From an uncultured Hyphomonas sp. (lineage in GTDB: Bacteria > Pseudomonadota > Alphaproteobacteria > Caulobacterales > Hyphomonadaceae), in the NCBI RefSeq assembly GCF_963677035.1, contig NZ_OY781472.1, forward strand, positions 2,943,658-3,007,657: a stretch of 64,000 bases of DNA. Reading direction: 5' to 3'. Under the pieces are notes generated by a model. It did not search any database. It saw nothing but the letters and a program-made list of their open reading frames with translations, and was not told the DNA's origin. Positions 45,954 through 56,052 of the stretch are shown here, one piece after another. Each line of letters begins with the position of its first letter. Position 1 is the first letter of the stretch. The translations under genes were made by a program, and so were the position numbers.

Positions 45954-46586
45954 ATGTCGAGATTTTGGATGCTTGCTGCGATTGCCGCATCTGGCGTTTT
46001 CCTGACCAACTGCGCGAAGGCTGAGCCGCCGGAAGCAATGGAAGAGGCGGCGACAGTGCAACCTGGAACAATAGAAGAAGCGGCGGTGGTGCAAGACAGC
46101 GCAGAATCTGACCCGTCCTTCGCAGAACTGTCGCCGGACGATTTTGATGACCCCGGTATGTATGACCGGCTGGTCTTCATAAACACCTTCTCAGAACGCC
46201 TGAGAAGCGGTGCTGCGGTGGCGGACATGATGGCGCCTACTTTCTTCTTCGTATACGCGGAACAACATGAATGTGCGGGCTACACGACAGGGTTTGAGCC
46301 TTCGATGCCCGCCAGCGATATCGACAGACGTTTCATGTTTTCGGCGACCTTTGCATGGGATGGGGACGACTGCGACGTCCCATCCGATCCCAACATGGTT
46401 CTGCCGTTTCATCTCTCCGATACGGTTTCCAGCTGGGACCGGATAGATATCGAGGCCGTGGATGCCAACTACACCGTGTTCAGCCTGAGGGACCCAAGCC
46501 GCCATGATTATGTGTTGTTGAATACGGAGCCCTCTGGCGACACCTATCAGATCACCCAGATCGATTATCGGTGGGTATTCAAGTGA
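45954..46586 (+). CDS. Predicted lipoprotein
   Basis: A 210-residue protein with a lipoprotein signal (MSRFWMLAAIAASGVFLTNC), Cys near residue 20, and an acidic Ala/Glu-rich tether with two near-copies of EEAATVQPG/EEAAVVQDS. The mature domain has three further cysteines and ends in a beta-rich segment (YQITQIDYRWVFK). The ATG at 45954 has GAGGAG upstream. Function unknown. Confidence 0.6.
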   Translation: MSRFWMLAAIAASGVFLTNCAKAEPPEAMEEAATVQPGTIEEAAVVQDSAESDPSFAELSPDDFDDPGMYDRLVFINTFSERLRSGAAVADMMAPTFFFVYAEQHECAGYTTGFEPSMPASDIDRRFMFSATFAWDGDDCDVPSDPNMVLPFHLSDTVSSWDRIDIEAVDANYTVFSLRDPSRHDYVLLNTEPSGDTYQITQIDYRWVFK

Positions 46587-46729
46587 TGCACAGAACGAGT
46601 GACGCATGTTTTGCGCAATTGTGCACGCAGTGCGCTGACACGAGACCCAGCGGCCGCTTATCGATCGATAGAGAAGCTCGATGACAGAGTTGGTTGTCAT
46701 CGTCTTCCCAATTTAGCGCCAGGTCAGTC

Positions 46730-47116
46730 ATGAGCAAGAAACCGCAAGAGCAAGACCGCCGTACAGCACGCAAGATCGCGCAGGCAAAGACTGCTTACAT
46801 GAGCAACGCCAAGTGGCGGAAGCTCTTTTCTGCCTTGCACGATTTGCCAGGTGGGTGCCCTGTGGTGGGGATCAAACTGATCAGTCATCCTACTGTACTC
46901 AGCGTGCCTACGCCTGGGCCGGATTTTGAGTTTGAAGATCATTTCGGCGAATGCGGCGGTGTTTCTTGTGTGCCATTCTCGCATATCGAATTTGTGGGCG
47001 TTTCTAATTTTCGTGCCACGAATTCGGAGCTGATCCAGCACCTCAATGCGTTTGGAAAATGGCCAGTCACGGAGGCCGACGAAGGCATCCTCATTCAAGG
47101 CTATGAATGGAGTTGA
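46730..47116 (+). CDS. Hypothetical protein, DUF6678-like
   Basis: A 128-residue cytoplasmic protein. A basic N-terminus is followed by MSNAKWRKLFSALHDLPGGCPVVGIKLI, which recalls a small family (DUF6678) beginning with N-x-K-W-x-x-L; the resemblance is weak and from memory. A later VPFSHIEFVGVSN is also consistent. Start at ATG 46730. Overlaps the next gene by 10 nt. Confidence 0.5.
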   Translation: MSKKPQEQDRRTARKIAQAKTAYMSNAKWRKLFSALHDLPGGCPVVGIKLISHPTVLSVPTPGPDFEFEDHFGECGGVSCVPFSHIEFVGVSNFRATNSELIQHLNAFGKWPVTEADEGILIQGYEWS

Positions 47117-47397
47117 ATGCAGCGATGGCACTGGATGTTCACGCGTATAGAGGTGGCCACATGGGACGGCTTTTGTATCAGATCGATGACCAAGCCTATG
47201 GTGTCCTTCAACCGGCCTTTGACTGGTTCCGGCAACGCACCGGAAGTTTCGTGGATCCGTATGGAGATCTTATCGTGGATTCGCAGCTTTCTGTTCTGAT
47301 TTCCGAAATTGCCGAACTGAAAGTAGAAACGGATCTGTTGACCGTGCTTGAAGTATGCAGAGACGAAGGCGGGGCGATTGTCTTGGTTGGGGACTGA
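47107..47397 (+). CDS. Hypothetical 96-residue protein
   Basis: Small acidic protein overlapping the previous gene; the frame starts at ATG 47107 and an internal ATG at 47161 (MGRLLYQIDDQAYG) is possible. Alpha/beta, no family recognised. 3 nt before the next gene. Confidence 0.5.
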   Translation: MELNAAMALDVHAYRGGHMGRLLYQIDDQAYGVLQPAFDWFRQRTGSFVDPYGDLIVDSQLSVLISEIAELKVETDLLTVLEVCRDEGGAIVLVGD

Positions 47398-47400
47398 GGA

Positions 47401-47814
47401 ATGAAAAAGATCTACGATCTCGCCGTCACACTCGCGCAAGATCCCGCGCAAGTTGCTGACGCACAGGCGCTGACACTTGACGACACCCGGCCGGGGTTCG
47501 GTCTCAAGGGCGTCTATGGACTCTTTGGAAGTGGCGAATGGTGGGGCAATCTGAAGACCGGACGCATACCGACAGTCATTTATGAAGGTGAAATAGAAAG
47601 CCTTCAGTTCGAAGGTATGCATAATGAGGGGCGTTCATTCACGCTCCGGCTCACGGATGGCGGAGACTACACATACAGCTGCGTGGCCAACGAAAAATCC
47701 GACATGGGAGCTTATGCGGTAGGGCGCAAAGTGCGCGTGACGACCTATTCGGAACCCATGAAAAGCGGTTCGGATCTTGAGTTCGTCTGGATGGTGGAGA
47801 TCGATTGTGACTGA
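47401..47814 (+). CDS. Hypothetical protein, OB-like
   Basis: A 137-residue protein with an acidic N-terminal helix and a beta-rich C-terminal 80 residues (TGRIPTVIYEGEIESLQFEG, RSFTLRLTDGGDYTYSC, VGRKVRVTTYSEPM, EFVWMVEIDCD) that would fit a small barrel. No family recognised. Last of the small-gene array before the phosphopantetheinyl transferase. Confidence 0.55.
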   Translation: MKKIYDLAVTLAQDPAQVADAQALTLDDTRPGFGLKGVYGLFGSGEWWGNLKTGRIPTVIYEGEIESLQFEGMHNEGRSFTLRLTDGGDYTYSCVANEKSDMGAYAVGRKVRVTTYSEPMKSGSDLEFVWMVEIDCD

Positions 47815-47888
47815 CGCCTGCGTCCTGCGCTTGTGCGTACGCTGTTCTGTCTGGCATTTGGAGGTGGGGCGGCCTACAAATCGGATCG

Positions 47889-48563
47889 ATGCTTGAGACT
47901 GTGCAATCCATTGGAGGGAGCGGACCGCCACAGCGTGGAGCTGAAGGGACGTGGTTTTGGAAATCCGGTCAGCGGGCGATAGATCCGGGCGTTCTGTCAG
48001 AGGCAGAGACAGCTCGCGTCGCGCGCCTTGTCTCACCACATAAGCAAAACCTGCTCTCGGCCAGTCTGACGGAGCGGCGCCACCTGCTTTCCGAGTTGCT
48101 CGGATGCGCACCTGACCGCGTGGAGGTTGTCCATGATGAGCTGGGCAAACCTGGCCTGCCAGATTTCGAAGATGTTGAGATCAGCTTTTCGGACAGCGAA
48201 GGATGGAATGCGTTTTCCCTGTCCCGCGCCGGCCCGGTCGGTGTGGATCTGGAATTCATACGTCCCATCAGTTGGGAGCCAATGCTGAAGATGATGGCCC
48301 GGCCTGAAGAGGCCTCCACCATTCGCGCCGCTTTGGCTGAACGTACAGGACTGGAAACATTCTTTCGGTGCTGGACAGCGAAGGAGGCCATCCTCAAGGC
48401 GGGGGGCACAGGTTTGAAAGGTGGTGCGCCTCGTATCAGGCTTCCTTTGACCTATATCACCGGCCATTCGGATCAATTCACCATTGAGCATGATGCGTTG
48501 GTCTTGTCCGTCGAGACCCATCAGGTGGGCCAGCTTGTCCTGAGCAGGGCGCTGGCGCTTTAG
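47889..48563 (+). CDS. 4'-Phosphopantetheinyl transferase (Sfp type)
   Basis: Attaches phosphopantetheine to carrier-protein serines. The 224-residue protein has GPVGVDLEFIRPI with the Mg-binding Asp and Glu and FFRCWTAKEAILKAGGTGLKGG, the W-x-x-K-E-A motif of the Sfp group. It is tail to tail with pfaC (4-nt overlap), so its substrate is very likely the two carrier domains of PfaA; pfaE has this job in classic pfa clusters. Being in the opposite orientation, it is transcribed separately. Confidence 0.88.
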   Translation: MLETVQSIGGSGPPQRGAEGTWFWKSGQRAIDPGVLSEAETARVARLVSPHKQNLLSASLTERRHLLSELLGCAPDRVEVVHDELGKPGLPDFEDVEISFSDSEGWNAFSLSRAGPVGVDLEFIRPISWEPMLKMMARPEEASTIRAALAERTGLETFFRCWTAKEAILKAGGTGLKGGAPRIRLPLTYITGHSDQFTIEHDALVLSVETHQVGQLVLSRALAL

Positions 48564-51500
48564 CCGAGATCTGTGAGCGACACGCTCATTGGGCCGACCT
48601 CATAAACGCGAAGACCATCCCGCCACAGACTGCCTCTTGCGGTTATAAGCAGGTCTCCGCCACGGTCCTCGATACTCAGAATTTCCATAACACTCGTTAC
48701 GGTTTTCCGCTCAGGCGTAACCTGTCCGCGATAGCTCCACTTCATGGGCGCGTTTGGCGCGAGCGTGGTCAGGTGCGGCCGGCTCATGCCCTTGTGCAGG
48801 CCTTTCTTCCAGACAAGCTGCGTCAGCGCCTGAACCATTGCGTCCAGACCAAGGGAGCCTGGCTGGACCGGATCCTGATAGAAGTGCGCCTTGAAATACC
48901 ATGCATATGGATCGACATACTGCTGTGCACGGATCAAGCCGAGGCCAGCCTCACCGCCATCCGGATCGCAGAAGTCGATTTCGTCAATCATCTGCATTTT
49001 GCGGGAGGCGTATGGCGCCTGCATGTCGATCTGCATGGTGGTCGGCCGCAGGTCGAATGCCTCACTGAAATGGGGTTTTGCGGGCAACCCAGCCTGGCGA
49101 ACCAGAGACGAGGGCGGGAAGAAGCCGAACTGCGTCTTGAGGTCCAGCACTTTTCTGCCATCGCCGGTGATGACTTCGACATCGAACGAAACGAGCGTCA
49201 TCGGTCCAACCTTGGAAATGCTCGTCAGCGTGCTCCGGACCTTCAGCATACCATCGTTCCGGCCCACTTCCATGTGGAGGAACCCGTCACCTTCAAGGTT
49301 CCGGAACCGGAGCGTGCCCACCAGTGCAAAACCGGAATGGCTTGCGAGCCATCCACATGGTTGCAGGGCGATCTCGCAGAGAATGGCAAATGGCATGGTG
49401 CCATTCAGATTGTCATCGAAATACCAGGCATCGGCGGGGATGTCGTATTCGGCTGTCATCGTTGCGCCAAGCGTTTCCTCCGCAGGACGGGTTGTGACGG
49501 AGGTGACGCGGGAGATGAAGTGATAGGGTGGTTGCGGCAGGCGTGGGACATTGCCCTGATCGTCATATGGCCGGTACATGTCGCCAAACGCAGCGGAAGG
49601 GGCCCCATTTGCGCAATCGAGCAGCGCCGCCTGGTCGCCGCGGCTTTCCCGCTCCGGGCCGATCCGCAGTGGATGGGCATCGACGCGTGGTGCGGGCCAG
49701 TTCCGGCGCAGGCGGATGCCGAAGCGCGGACAGTGGAAGACTTTGTGCCCGTCAGACCGGGCAAGCAGCGAGGCGTAAATTTCGGGGGTCTCTCCATCGA
49801 TGATTTCATCAATGAAGACCTCATAGGTCACTTCATGGTCCTTATCCGGGATGACCTGTCCGCGGCATACGAACTTCGCAGTGTGTTCCGGAACAGGTTC
49901 GAAGACATACCCATCCCGTTCGACCGTCAGGCCAACAGCGGCCGCATAAAATTCCAGAGCCTGAACCGCCGCCTCTGCCATCAGCGTGCCGGGCATGCAG
50001 GGGTCGTTGTGGAAGTGCCCGTCATAAAACCAGGTGGAGGCGGGGGTGGCTGCACGTGCTTTGAGGTAACCGCGCTTCCATGGTCCGCCTTGCGGATCAA
50101 ATGCGATGACGTTTTCAAACAGCGCCAGCTTTCCATCCGGAATATGCGGCGGATTGGAATGGGCGGCGCAGAGTTCAAACCCATCTCCGAAACACGCAAA
50201 GGCATCGCCTTTCCGGAAAGCGTTCACGTCATCTTCGGAAAACCTGCGTTTGGCGCTGACGCGCTGGGGGGCAAAAACGGCAGGATCCGATGTCAACGGA
50301 GGGGTCTTCGCAGCATCCCAGATGACGCCTTTGCTGTTGGCCAGCTCCTCGTCGGTGAAAAAGCCTGCCTGTCCATTGCGAACGGAGAAGGTCAGGCGGT
50401 CTTCCGTGCGGCAGTCGTACTGGAAGAAGAACATTCGTACACCGCCTAATTCGGCATGCCCTGTAATCTCGATCTGGAATTTCAGCGTGTCATCGCTGCT
50501 TGGCAGGCCGCCTTCATGAAACGTGATTTCGCAACCCAGCAAGCGGTAGACGCGCTCATCCCTGTTTCGCAAATCTGCGCCCATCCAGCCAATCAACGTG
50601 AGGTCGGCCTGGCCGCATTCGATTAAGGGGCCGGGACGGACGCGCCCATCATGCGTGAAGTCCCGGTGGTTCGTCAGGTCCGTTTCAGTCCAGATCACGC
50701 CGCCGGCTTCTTCGGCCGGGGCCGCATCAATGCCGGTAATCCGGTCGACCAGCAAAAGCGGGGGCGCCGGGAGGCGTACCTGACGGCTGAAATTGTCCTG
50801 GTCCTCGAAGGCCGGACCGAACAACTCGGACATCTTGCCTCGCGTTGACGCCTCGACAGCCAGGCGGTCGCGCTTTGGGCCGGTCGGTGTGCGCGGACGC
50901 AGCGCCGTGGTGCCGCGGACCACTTTTTGCGGAGGTTCGGCACATTTTCCCGGAACAGGTTCCGGTGGCGGGTTTGGCTTGCTCGTCTGCTGGCACGGTA
51001 TAGTCATGGCATAGTCCGGTATGCGCAGCTTGGGCGCAGGCGGTAGTCCGCCATGAACAGGGCGTGCGGGGTCTTTGACGATCTTTGGCATGGGGTAAGG
51101 CACCGGTCGTTTCGCGTTCCATTGGCCGGCTGGGGCGGCCTCGTTTTTCTTTGCGGCAGAGAGTGTTTCAAGGAGCGGGGGCAGATCGATTTCCCGGCCG
51201 TCGGCATAAAGAAACGCCGCAGCATGGGCGATCTGGCCAAGGTCTGACATTTCGATCCTGTCCGTCGCAATGGCCCTGAAAGGCTTATCTTTCAATGTCT
51301 TGGAAAGGCTGGCCGTTAGCGTGTCCCGCGGGCCGAGTTCCAGGAAAGTCCGCACGCCGTCCGCCCACGCCTGACGTATCGTCCTGGGGAAGTCCACCGT
51401 ATCGACGGCTTGCCGGGTCAGCATGTCCGCCACAACGTCGGTCTCAGGCTCATACGCGCCATGAATGGCGTTGGCGTACAACCTCACACCTGACCCCGGA

Positions 51501-54500
51501 TGTACGTCCCGCGTATGTAGCCGGCGCCACGTGTCCGCAAATGGCTGCATGGCCTTGGCGTGGACAATCAGGTGCTGGTTCATTTTCACGCCAGCGCGTT
51601 TGCCAAAGGCTTCGCACAGCTGGCGGCAAGGCTCCGCAGGCCCGCCGATCATGCAGTCTTCATCGGAATAGATGATGGTGATCTCAACACCAGGGTATCT
51701 TGGAAGGGCAGCCTTTACTTTGCTGACAGGCGCCTGCAGCCGCCAATTGGTCCAGTCGGAAGGGACGTTGGGACCCCAGGCCTGTTTGGCCGTTTCGAAT
51801 TCGCCGCCGATATGACGTTCGTACATTGCAGCATCTGAAATCTCATCAAGCAGTGCGCCGGGATCTTCCCAATATCCAAAGGAAAACAGGGCGTTGGACT
51901 CGCCAAGTGACAGACCGATGGCTGCGTCAGGTTTTACTTTGAGGATATCCAGCCACAGGGCGGCGTGCGCCTGGCTGACGAGGGTGCCTGCACACAATTG
52001 TTCAAATTCGGAAAGGCTCGCACGAGACAGAAGCGTAGCGATTTCTTCCGCGCGAGAGAGCTTCGCCAGTTTCTTCCGGACCTCCGGAAACGCCATCAGG
52101 AGGCGTCTTGCCATTCGCGGATAAACTGCCGCTGACCCGGTGAACAGGAATGCGAACTCTCCATCCGGCTTGCCTTCACCGAAATAGACGCCGTCCATAT
52201 CGGGTGATTGCCCTTTTGATAGCTGTCGCACTGCGGCGTCCCGCAACGTATCCATCTGGTCATGATCGGCGGCAACAATAGCAATCCGGTATTTGCCTCG
52301 ACCGCCTTCGCGGCGTCCCCGCAGTTTCTCCGCCAGTTGTTGAGGGCTACCAGCGGCCGCATGGTACAGCGATGGCGTGGGGCGTAGAGGATCAGGCACC
52401 ACTAATGGTGGGGCAGGTGCGAGCGAAACAATTGCGCCAGAGTTTGAGAGACCCGCTGGAACGGAGATCCGGGTTTTTCCTGTAGAAGGCGACAGGGTCG
52501 GAATCGCACCGCCTGGGGTCAGCTTGTGGCTGTGCGCGTTCAGAAGCACATTGAGGGCAATCCGAACCAAGGCGTCCGCATCCGGGGCTTTGCCGTAAAT
52601 TGATGCGAACAGGTCTTCCTCTTGATGGGCTTTCGAGTTCTTCCATTCAGTTGACTTCACTGATGCGAGTATCGGATCACCTGCGGCCTCTGCATCCTCG
52701 CGGCGTTTGAGGACAAGCGCGGCAGCCGCGGCGCCCGGATTGTCTATCCCATTGAGCATCTGCAGGGCTTTCGCGCGGACTGGTTCCGTCGCGAAGTCAG
52801 CCGCGGCGACGATCGCCATCGATAGTCGGCCCGTGACGAGCGCATCAATCGCCAGATCCAGAGCGGCAGGCCCACTCGCTGAGCCAGCCGATACGGAATA
52901 TCCCATCCCTCTTATGTCCCGGCCGAACGTGATCCGGTTCGCCGTCATGTTCGCCATGGCCCCGAGCACCATCGCCGCATCAAGTTTCGGGGCGATATCA
53001 TCAGGCGATTGAGCCGCGTTGGAAGAGGCTCTCTCTCTGAGCGCCCAGCGTGCGGAGTCCGCTGCGCAGGCCATGCCCGCAAAGACACCGGTCTGATCGC
53101 TCTCAACCGGTGACACACGGTTCAACGCTTCACTGACCGTAGACAGGATAGCTAGCTGATGTGGTTCGGCCTGGGTCAGGTCTATGGGAGGCGTCCTGGC
53201 ATTTGCTGCATTCGCGCCGATTTCTTTCAGGTTACCCGCAGGGGTGATCGGCTGGTTCATGACCCGGCGCAGAACCGCTTCGGTTGTCCGATCGCTGCCG
53301 GCCATGAGTGTTGCGGCGCAGATGACGATCTCCGGAGAGGGGCGCTGCTTGAAGCCTTTGTTGCGCCCAGGGCGTGCGGTTGGTTGGTGCTGTTCCAGGA
53401 TGAGGTGGGCATTGTTGCCGCCAAACCCGAAATTGCTGATTGCCGCGCGTCTCGGCCCGCCGTCCGTTTTCCACGAGGCTTGAGAGGACTGTACGCTCAG
53501 GTTCGAATGTTGGAGTGGCTCCAGAATTTCACCGTCTACAGGTGTCGGGGGCAGGAACTCCTGTTCCATGGCGCTAGTGAGTTTCAAGACACTTGCGATT
53601 CCAGCGACTGTGATCAGGTGTCCGGTGTTCGCTTTCAGAGACCCCACGGGTAAGTGTTCAACGCCCCCATACACGGACCGGATCGATGAGATTTCCACGC
53701 CATCACCGACGGAAGTGCCGGTCGCGTGACATTCCAGATACTGGATGGTGAGGGGATCAATGCCGCCACTCTCCAATGCCAACTGCATGGCATCTGCTTG
53801 CCCGCCGGCGGCGGGGGCAAGCAAGCCTTTGCGCCGGCCATCATTCGAGAGTCCGCTGCCCCGAACGATGCCGTAGACCTTTTCTCCCGATTCCACATCG
53901 CTCAGTCTTTTCAGGACCAGCGCGGCGGCGCCTTCAGATGGCACGAGGCCATCTGCGCCTTTTACAAAGGGCCGGGACCTTCCTGTCGGACTTAACGCAT
54001 TCAAGGCGTCAAACCCGATGTGGAGAATCAGATTGTCAGCAGCATTTACGCCTGCGACGACGGCGCAGTCGATCTGCCGTGCCTGCAGTTTTCTGCAGGC
54101 AATATCAATTCCGTATAGCGAAGATGCGCAAGCCGCATCGAGCGACAGGCAGGGACCGCCAGAGCGTAACGCTTCAGCTATCAGCCGTGATGGAAGGGCA
54201 GAGTTGAACACCAGATGCGCAGGCGGTGGTGTTTCGCCGCGCCATACCTTCGAGGCAAACTCAACGTGTCCGACCGATGGGTAGGACAGGTTTGCAACAA
54301 AGACCCCAATTGCCGACCGCTTCACTCTTGGGCTGGAGGCATCCTTCCAGGCATCAAGTGCAGCATGCAGTGACCAGCGACAGACTGAGTCTAACTCCTC
54401 TGCGCGAACAGATTTCAGCCGAAAGCGGCCGGGATCGTAAATACGCTCAAACCCTTTGACGCGCCCTGATACAAACGAATGTGAGTTTGTTGGGATTCCA

Positions 54501-54640
54501 GACAATCCCAGATCTGCCGGGGGCACCGGACCATAGACAATATCCCGCTCCATCACGATCTTGGAGAGTTCGTCGGGCGAAAGTGCACCTGGCAGAATGC
54601 ACCCCTGTCCAATAATCGCGACCGGTTCGAGAGGGTTCAT
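48560..54640 (-). CDS. pfaC: PfaC-type synthase: KS-CLF-AT-DH-DH
   Basis: A 2026-residue multidomain protein. KS (1-425): Cys in SLDAACASS near 171, His in ECHATGTS and KANTGHLI. Chain-length-factor-like second KS (440-750): SAGSASGPAAL at the Cys place, so no condensing nucleophile. AT-like domain (about 790-1130): GLSLGES near 909, ending LELGPRDTL. Two FabA-type double-hotdog dehydratases: DLTNHRDFTHDG...FYDGHFHNDPCMPG (DH1) and AWYFDDNLNGTMP...WYFKAHFYQDPVQPG (DH2). In the marine type the AT is separate (PfaB); fusion here resembles myxobacterial Pfa3, without its acyltransferase end. The ATG at 54640 overlaps the ketoreductase stop. Adds double bonds during long-chain polyene fatty acid synthesis. 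Confidence 0.88.
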   Translation of the reverse strand: MNPLEPVAIIGQGCILPGALSPDELSKIVMERDIVYGPVPPADLGLSGIPTNSHSFVSGRVKGFERIYDPGRFRLKSVRAEELDSVCRWSLHAALDAWKDASSPRVKRSAIGVFVANLSYPSVGHVEFASKVWRGETPPPAHLVFNSALPSRLIAEALRSGGPCLSLDAACASSLYGIDIACRKLQARQIDCAVVAGVNAADNLILHIGFDALNALSPTGRSRPFVKGADGLVPSEGAAALVLKRLSDVESGEKVYGIVRGSGLSNDGRRKGLLAPAAGGQADAMQLALESGGIDPLTIQYLECHATGTSVGDGVEISSIRSVYGGVEHLPVGSLKANTGHLITVAGIASVLKLTSAMEQEFLPPTPVDGEILEPLQHSNLSVQSSQASWKTDGGPRRAAISNFGFGGNNAHLILEQHQPTARPGRNKGFKQRPSPEIVICAATLMAGSDRTTEAVLRRVMNQPITPAGNLKEIGANAANARTPPIDLTQAEPHQLAILSTVSEALNRVSPVESDQTGVFAGMACAADSARWALRERASSNAAQSPDDIAPKLDAAMVLGAMANMTANRITFGRDIRGMGYSVSAGSASGPAALDLAIDALVTGRLSMAIVAAADFATEPVRAKALQMLNGIDNPGAAAAALVLKRREDAEAAGDPILASVKSTEWKNSKAHQEEDLFASIYGKAPDADALVRIALNVLLNAHSHKLTPGGAIPTLSPSTGKTRISVPAGLSNSGAIVSLAPAPPLVVPDPLRPTPSLYHAAAGSPQQLAEKLRGRREGGRGKYRIAIVAADHDQMDTLRDAAVRQLSKGQSPDMDGVYFGEGKPDGEFAFLFTGSAAVYPRMARRLLMAFPEVRKKLAKLSRAEEIATLLSRASLSEFEQLCAGTLVSQAHAALWLDILKVKPDAAIGLSLGESNALFSFGYWEDPGALLDEISDAAMYERHIGGEFETAKQAWGPNVPSDWTNWRLQAPVSKVKAALPRYPGVEITIIYSDEDCMIGGPAEPCRQLCEAFGKRAGVKMNQHLIVHAKAMQPFADTWRRLHTRDVHPGSGVRLYANAIHGAYEPETDVVADMLTRQAVDTVDFPRTIRQAWADGVRTFLELGPRDTLTASLSKTLKDKPFRAIATDRIEMSDLGQIAHAAAFLYADGREIDLPPLLETLSAAKKNEAAPAGQWNAKRPVPYPMPKIVKDPARPVHGGLPPAPKLRIPDYAMTIPCQQTSKPNPPPEPVPGKCAEPPQKVVRGTTALRPRTPTGPKRDRLAVEASTRGKMSELFGPAFEDQDNFSRQVRLPAPPLLLVDRITGIDAAPAEEAGGVIWTETDLTNHRDFTHDGRVRPGPLIECGQADLTLIGWMGADLRNRDERVYRLLGCEITFHEGGLPSSDDTLKFQIEITGHAELGGVRMFFFQYDCRTEDRLTFSVRNGQAGFFTDEELANSKGVIWDAAKTPPLTSDPAVFAPQRVSAKRRFSEDDVNAFRKGDAFACFGDGFELCAAHSNPPHIPDGKLALFENVIAFDPQGGPWKRGYLKARAATPASTWFYDGHFHNDPCMPGTLMAEAAVQALEFYAAAVGLTVERDGYVFEPVPEHTAKFVCRGQVIPDKDHEVTYEVFIDEIIDGETPEIYASLLARSDGHKVFHCPRFGIRLRRNWPAPRVDAHPLRIGPERESRGDQAALLDCANGAPSAAFGDMYRPYDDQGNVPRLPQPPYHFISRVTSVTTRPAEETLGATMTAEYDIPADAWYFDDNLNGTMPFAILCEIALQPCGWLASHSGFALVGTLRFRNLEGDGFLHMEVGRNDGMLKVRSTLTSISKVGPMTLVSFDVEVITGDGRKVLDLKTQFGFFPPSSLVRQAGLPAKPHFSEAFDLRPTTMQIDMQAPYASRKMQMIDEIDFCDPDGGEAGLGLIRAQQYVDPYAWYFKAHFYQDPVQPGSLGLDAMVQALTQLVWKKGLHKGMSRPHLTTLAPNAPMKWSYRGQVTPERKTVTSVMEILSIEDRGGDLLITARGSLWRDGLRVYEVGPMSVSLTDLG

Positions 54641-56022
54641 TGTGCGCCCCATTCGTCGCCGACGACGAAGCGCACTTGATCATGAGGTGAATTCAGGAGT
54701 TGATCGGCAAAGATGCGCGCACCCTCTTGCCTGGTGATCAGGCCTATTCCGCGTTCGGTGAACATTCGGGCCAGAGCGTCATTGACCATTCCGCCTTGCC
54801 AGGGCCCCCAGCAGAATGACTTCACCTGTGTGTCTGGCATTAAGGCTGCGAGCTGGATTGCGACATTGTTCAGCCACGCATTGGCCGCCGCGTAGTTCGC
54901 TTGCCCTTGATTGCCAAATACGGCGGAAGCGGACGAAAACAAAGCGATGTGGCTGAGGGACCGCGTGTCGAGATAAGAGAGAATTGTTTCCAGTCCCGTG
55001 ACTTTGGGCGCAAAAACAGTCTCGAAGCTTTTCAGATCCAGCGCATCAACGAGGCCGTCTGAGAGCACGCCGGCCCCATGAACCACTCCTGTGAAAGTCC
55101 CTACTTCAGTTACAAGTGTTGCCAGGGTCGAGCGAAGACTCGCCCGATCTGCAATATCTGCCTGAACATAGCGAGCGTTTGCGCCGGCCGCTTCTATTGC
55201 TTGCACGGTAGAGGCGATCTCCGCGCCAGCCAGAAGCTTACGGGCAAGGCGACCAATATCCACCGGCTTCTTCGGCATTCCGGGCCGGGTCGAATTCTTT
55301 GCCAGAGCGCTCCGTAGAGCTTTGAGATCTGTTTCCGGCTCCAGCCATTCAGGCCAGTCGGTCATGTCGGAGCGGCCCAGGAGGATGAAGCTTCCTCCAG
55401 TTCGATTGGCGAGCTCAATTGCGCAGTCAGCGGTTACGCCTCTGCCGCCACCAGAGACCAGCCAGACCGGCGATGTGCGGGCGCTATCGGTGGCGCGCGG
55501 CGGAAGAAGATTGTCTCCTGGAACGTCCTGCCGGATCTCGTCAGCATATAGCGCGTAGTCACCATCAGGCAGATCGAGGGCGTGAATGATTCGCAAGGCA
55601 CCTTCGTCAGCTTCAGAAGATCCGTATAAAGAAAAAGATGTCAAGCGTGCAGCTGGTTGTTCAATCCGGAATGAACGGCACAGGCCGGGAATGCCGCCGA
55701 TGTCGGAAAGGGCTGGCGCTGATCCGCGGTCGAGGATCATGACGCGCATATTTTCATGGGCGGACAAGATTGCCTGAAGTGCCATATGGTGCCGATTGGC
55801 GAGAGAGCCCTCAGTCAGCCCCTCCGTGAGCAGGCAAACGCTCGCGTCGCTTGGCTCCGTGACAATCCGGGCGCTTCCACCACATGCCTCAATCGCCTGC
55901 AGGATTGCTTCGGCGACGTCCGGAGCAGCGTTGGTGATTTCAATTTCACCAAAATGCCTGAGCGATGGATTTCCGTCATATGAAGCAATGCGCACGGAGT
56001 TGAGTGCCCGTACGGCATTCAT
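54637..56022 (-). CDS. Polyketide-type ketoreductase (separated PfaA KR)
   Basis: A 461-residue polyketide KR with an N-terminal structural half-domain (about 1-180) and a catalytic Rossmann half: VWLVSGGGRGVTADCAIELANR is the NADPH site, then GVVHGAGVLSDGLVDALD, and the catalytic Ser, Tyr and Asn are in FSSASAVFGNQGQANYAAANAWLNN. In PfaA proteins this domain is the C-terminal end of the same polypeptide. Here it is a separate frame, -1 relative to pfaA. The annotated ATG (56022) has only a GGGGA 12 nt away. Reading through a slippage site before it would give a PfaA-KR fusion (see findings). Overlaps pfaC start by 4 nt. Confidence 0.85.
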   Translation of the reverse strand: MNAVRALNSVRIASYDGNPSLRHFGEIEITNAAPDVAEAILQAIEACGGSARIVTEPSDASVCLLTEGLTEGSLANRHHMALQAILSAHENMRVMILDRGSAPALSDIGGIPGLCRSFRIEQPAARLTSFSLYGSSEADEGALRIIHALDLPDGDYALYADEIRQDVPGDNLLPPRATDSARTSPVWLVSGGGRGVTADCAIELANRTGGSFILLGRSDMTDWPEWLEPETDLKALRSALAKNSTRPGMPKKPVDIGRLARKLLAGAEIASTVQAIEAAGANARYVQADIADRASLRSTLATLVTEVGTFTGVVHGAGVLSDGLVDALDLKSFETVFAPKVTGLETILSYLDTRSLSHIALFSSASAVFGNQGQANYAAANAWLNNVAIQLAALMPDTQVKSFCWGPWQGGMVNDALARMFTERGIGLITRQEGARIFADQLLNSPHDQVRFVVGDEWGAQ

Positions 56023-56052
56023 ATATGGAAGATTCCCCGCGTCTGCTGCGCC

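Noticed and set aside
23700..48000. CRISPR array
   Set aside because: No regularly spaced repeats were seen in the accessory regions or elsewhere in the window, and no cas gene is present.
48773..50449. 558-codon open frame on the plus strand opposite pfaC
   Set aside because: It is antisense to the dehydratase domains, whose motifs are clear on the minus strand; the translation has no family pattern. High GC and codon bias keep the opposite frame open.
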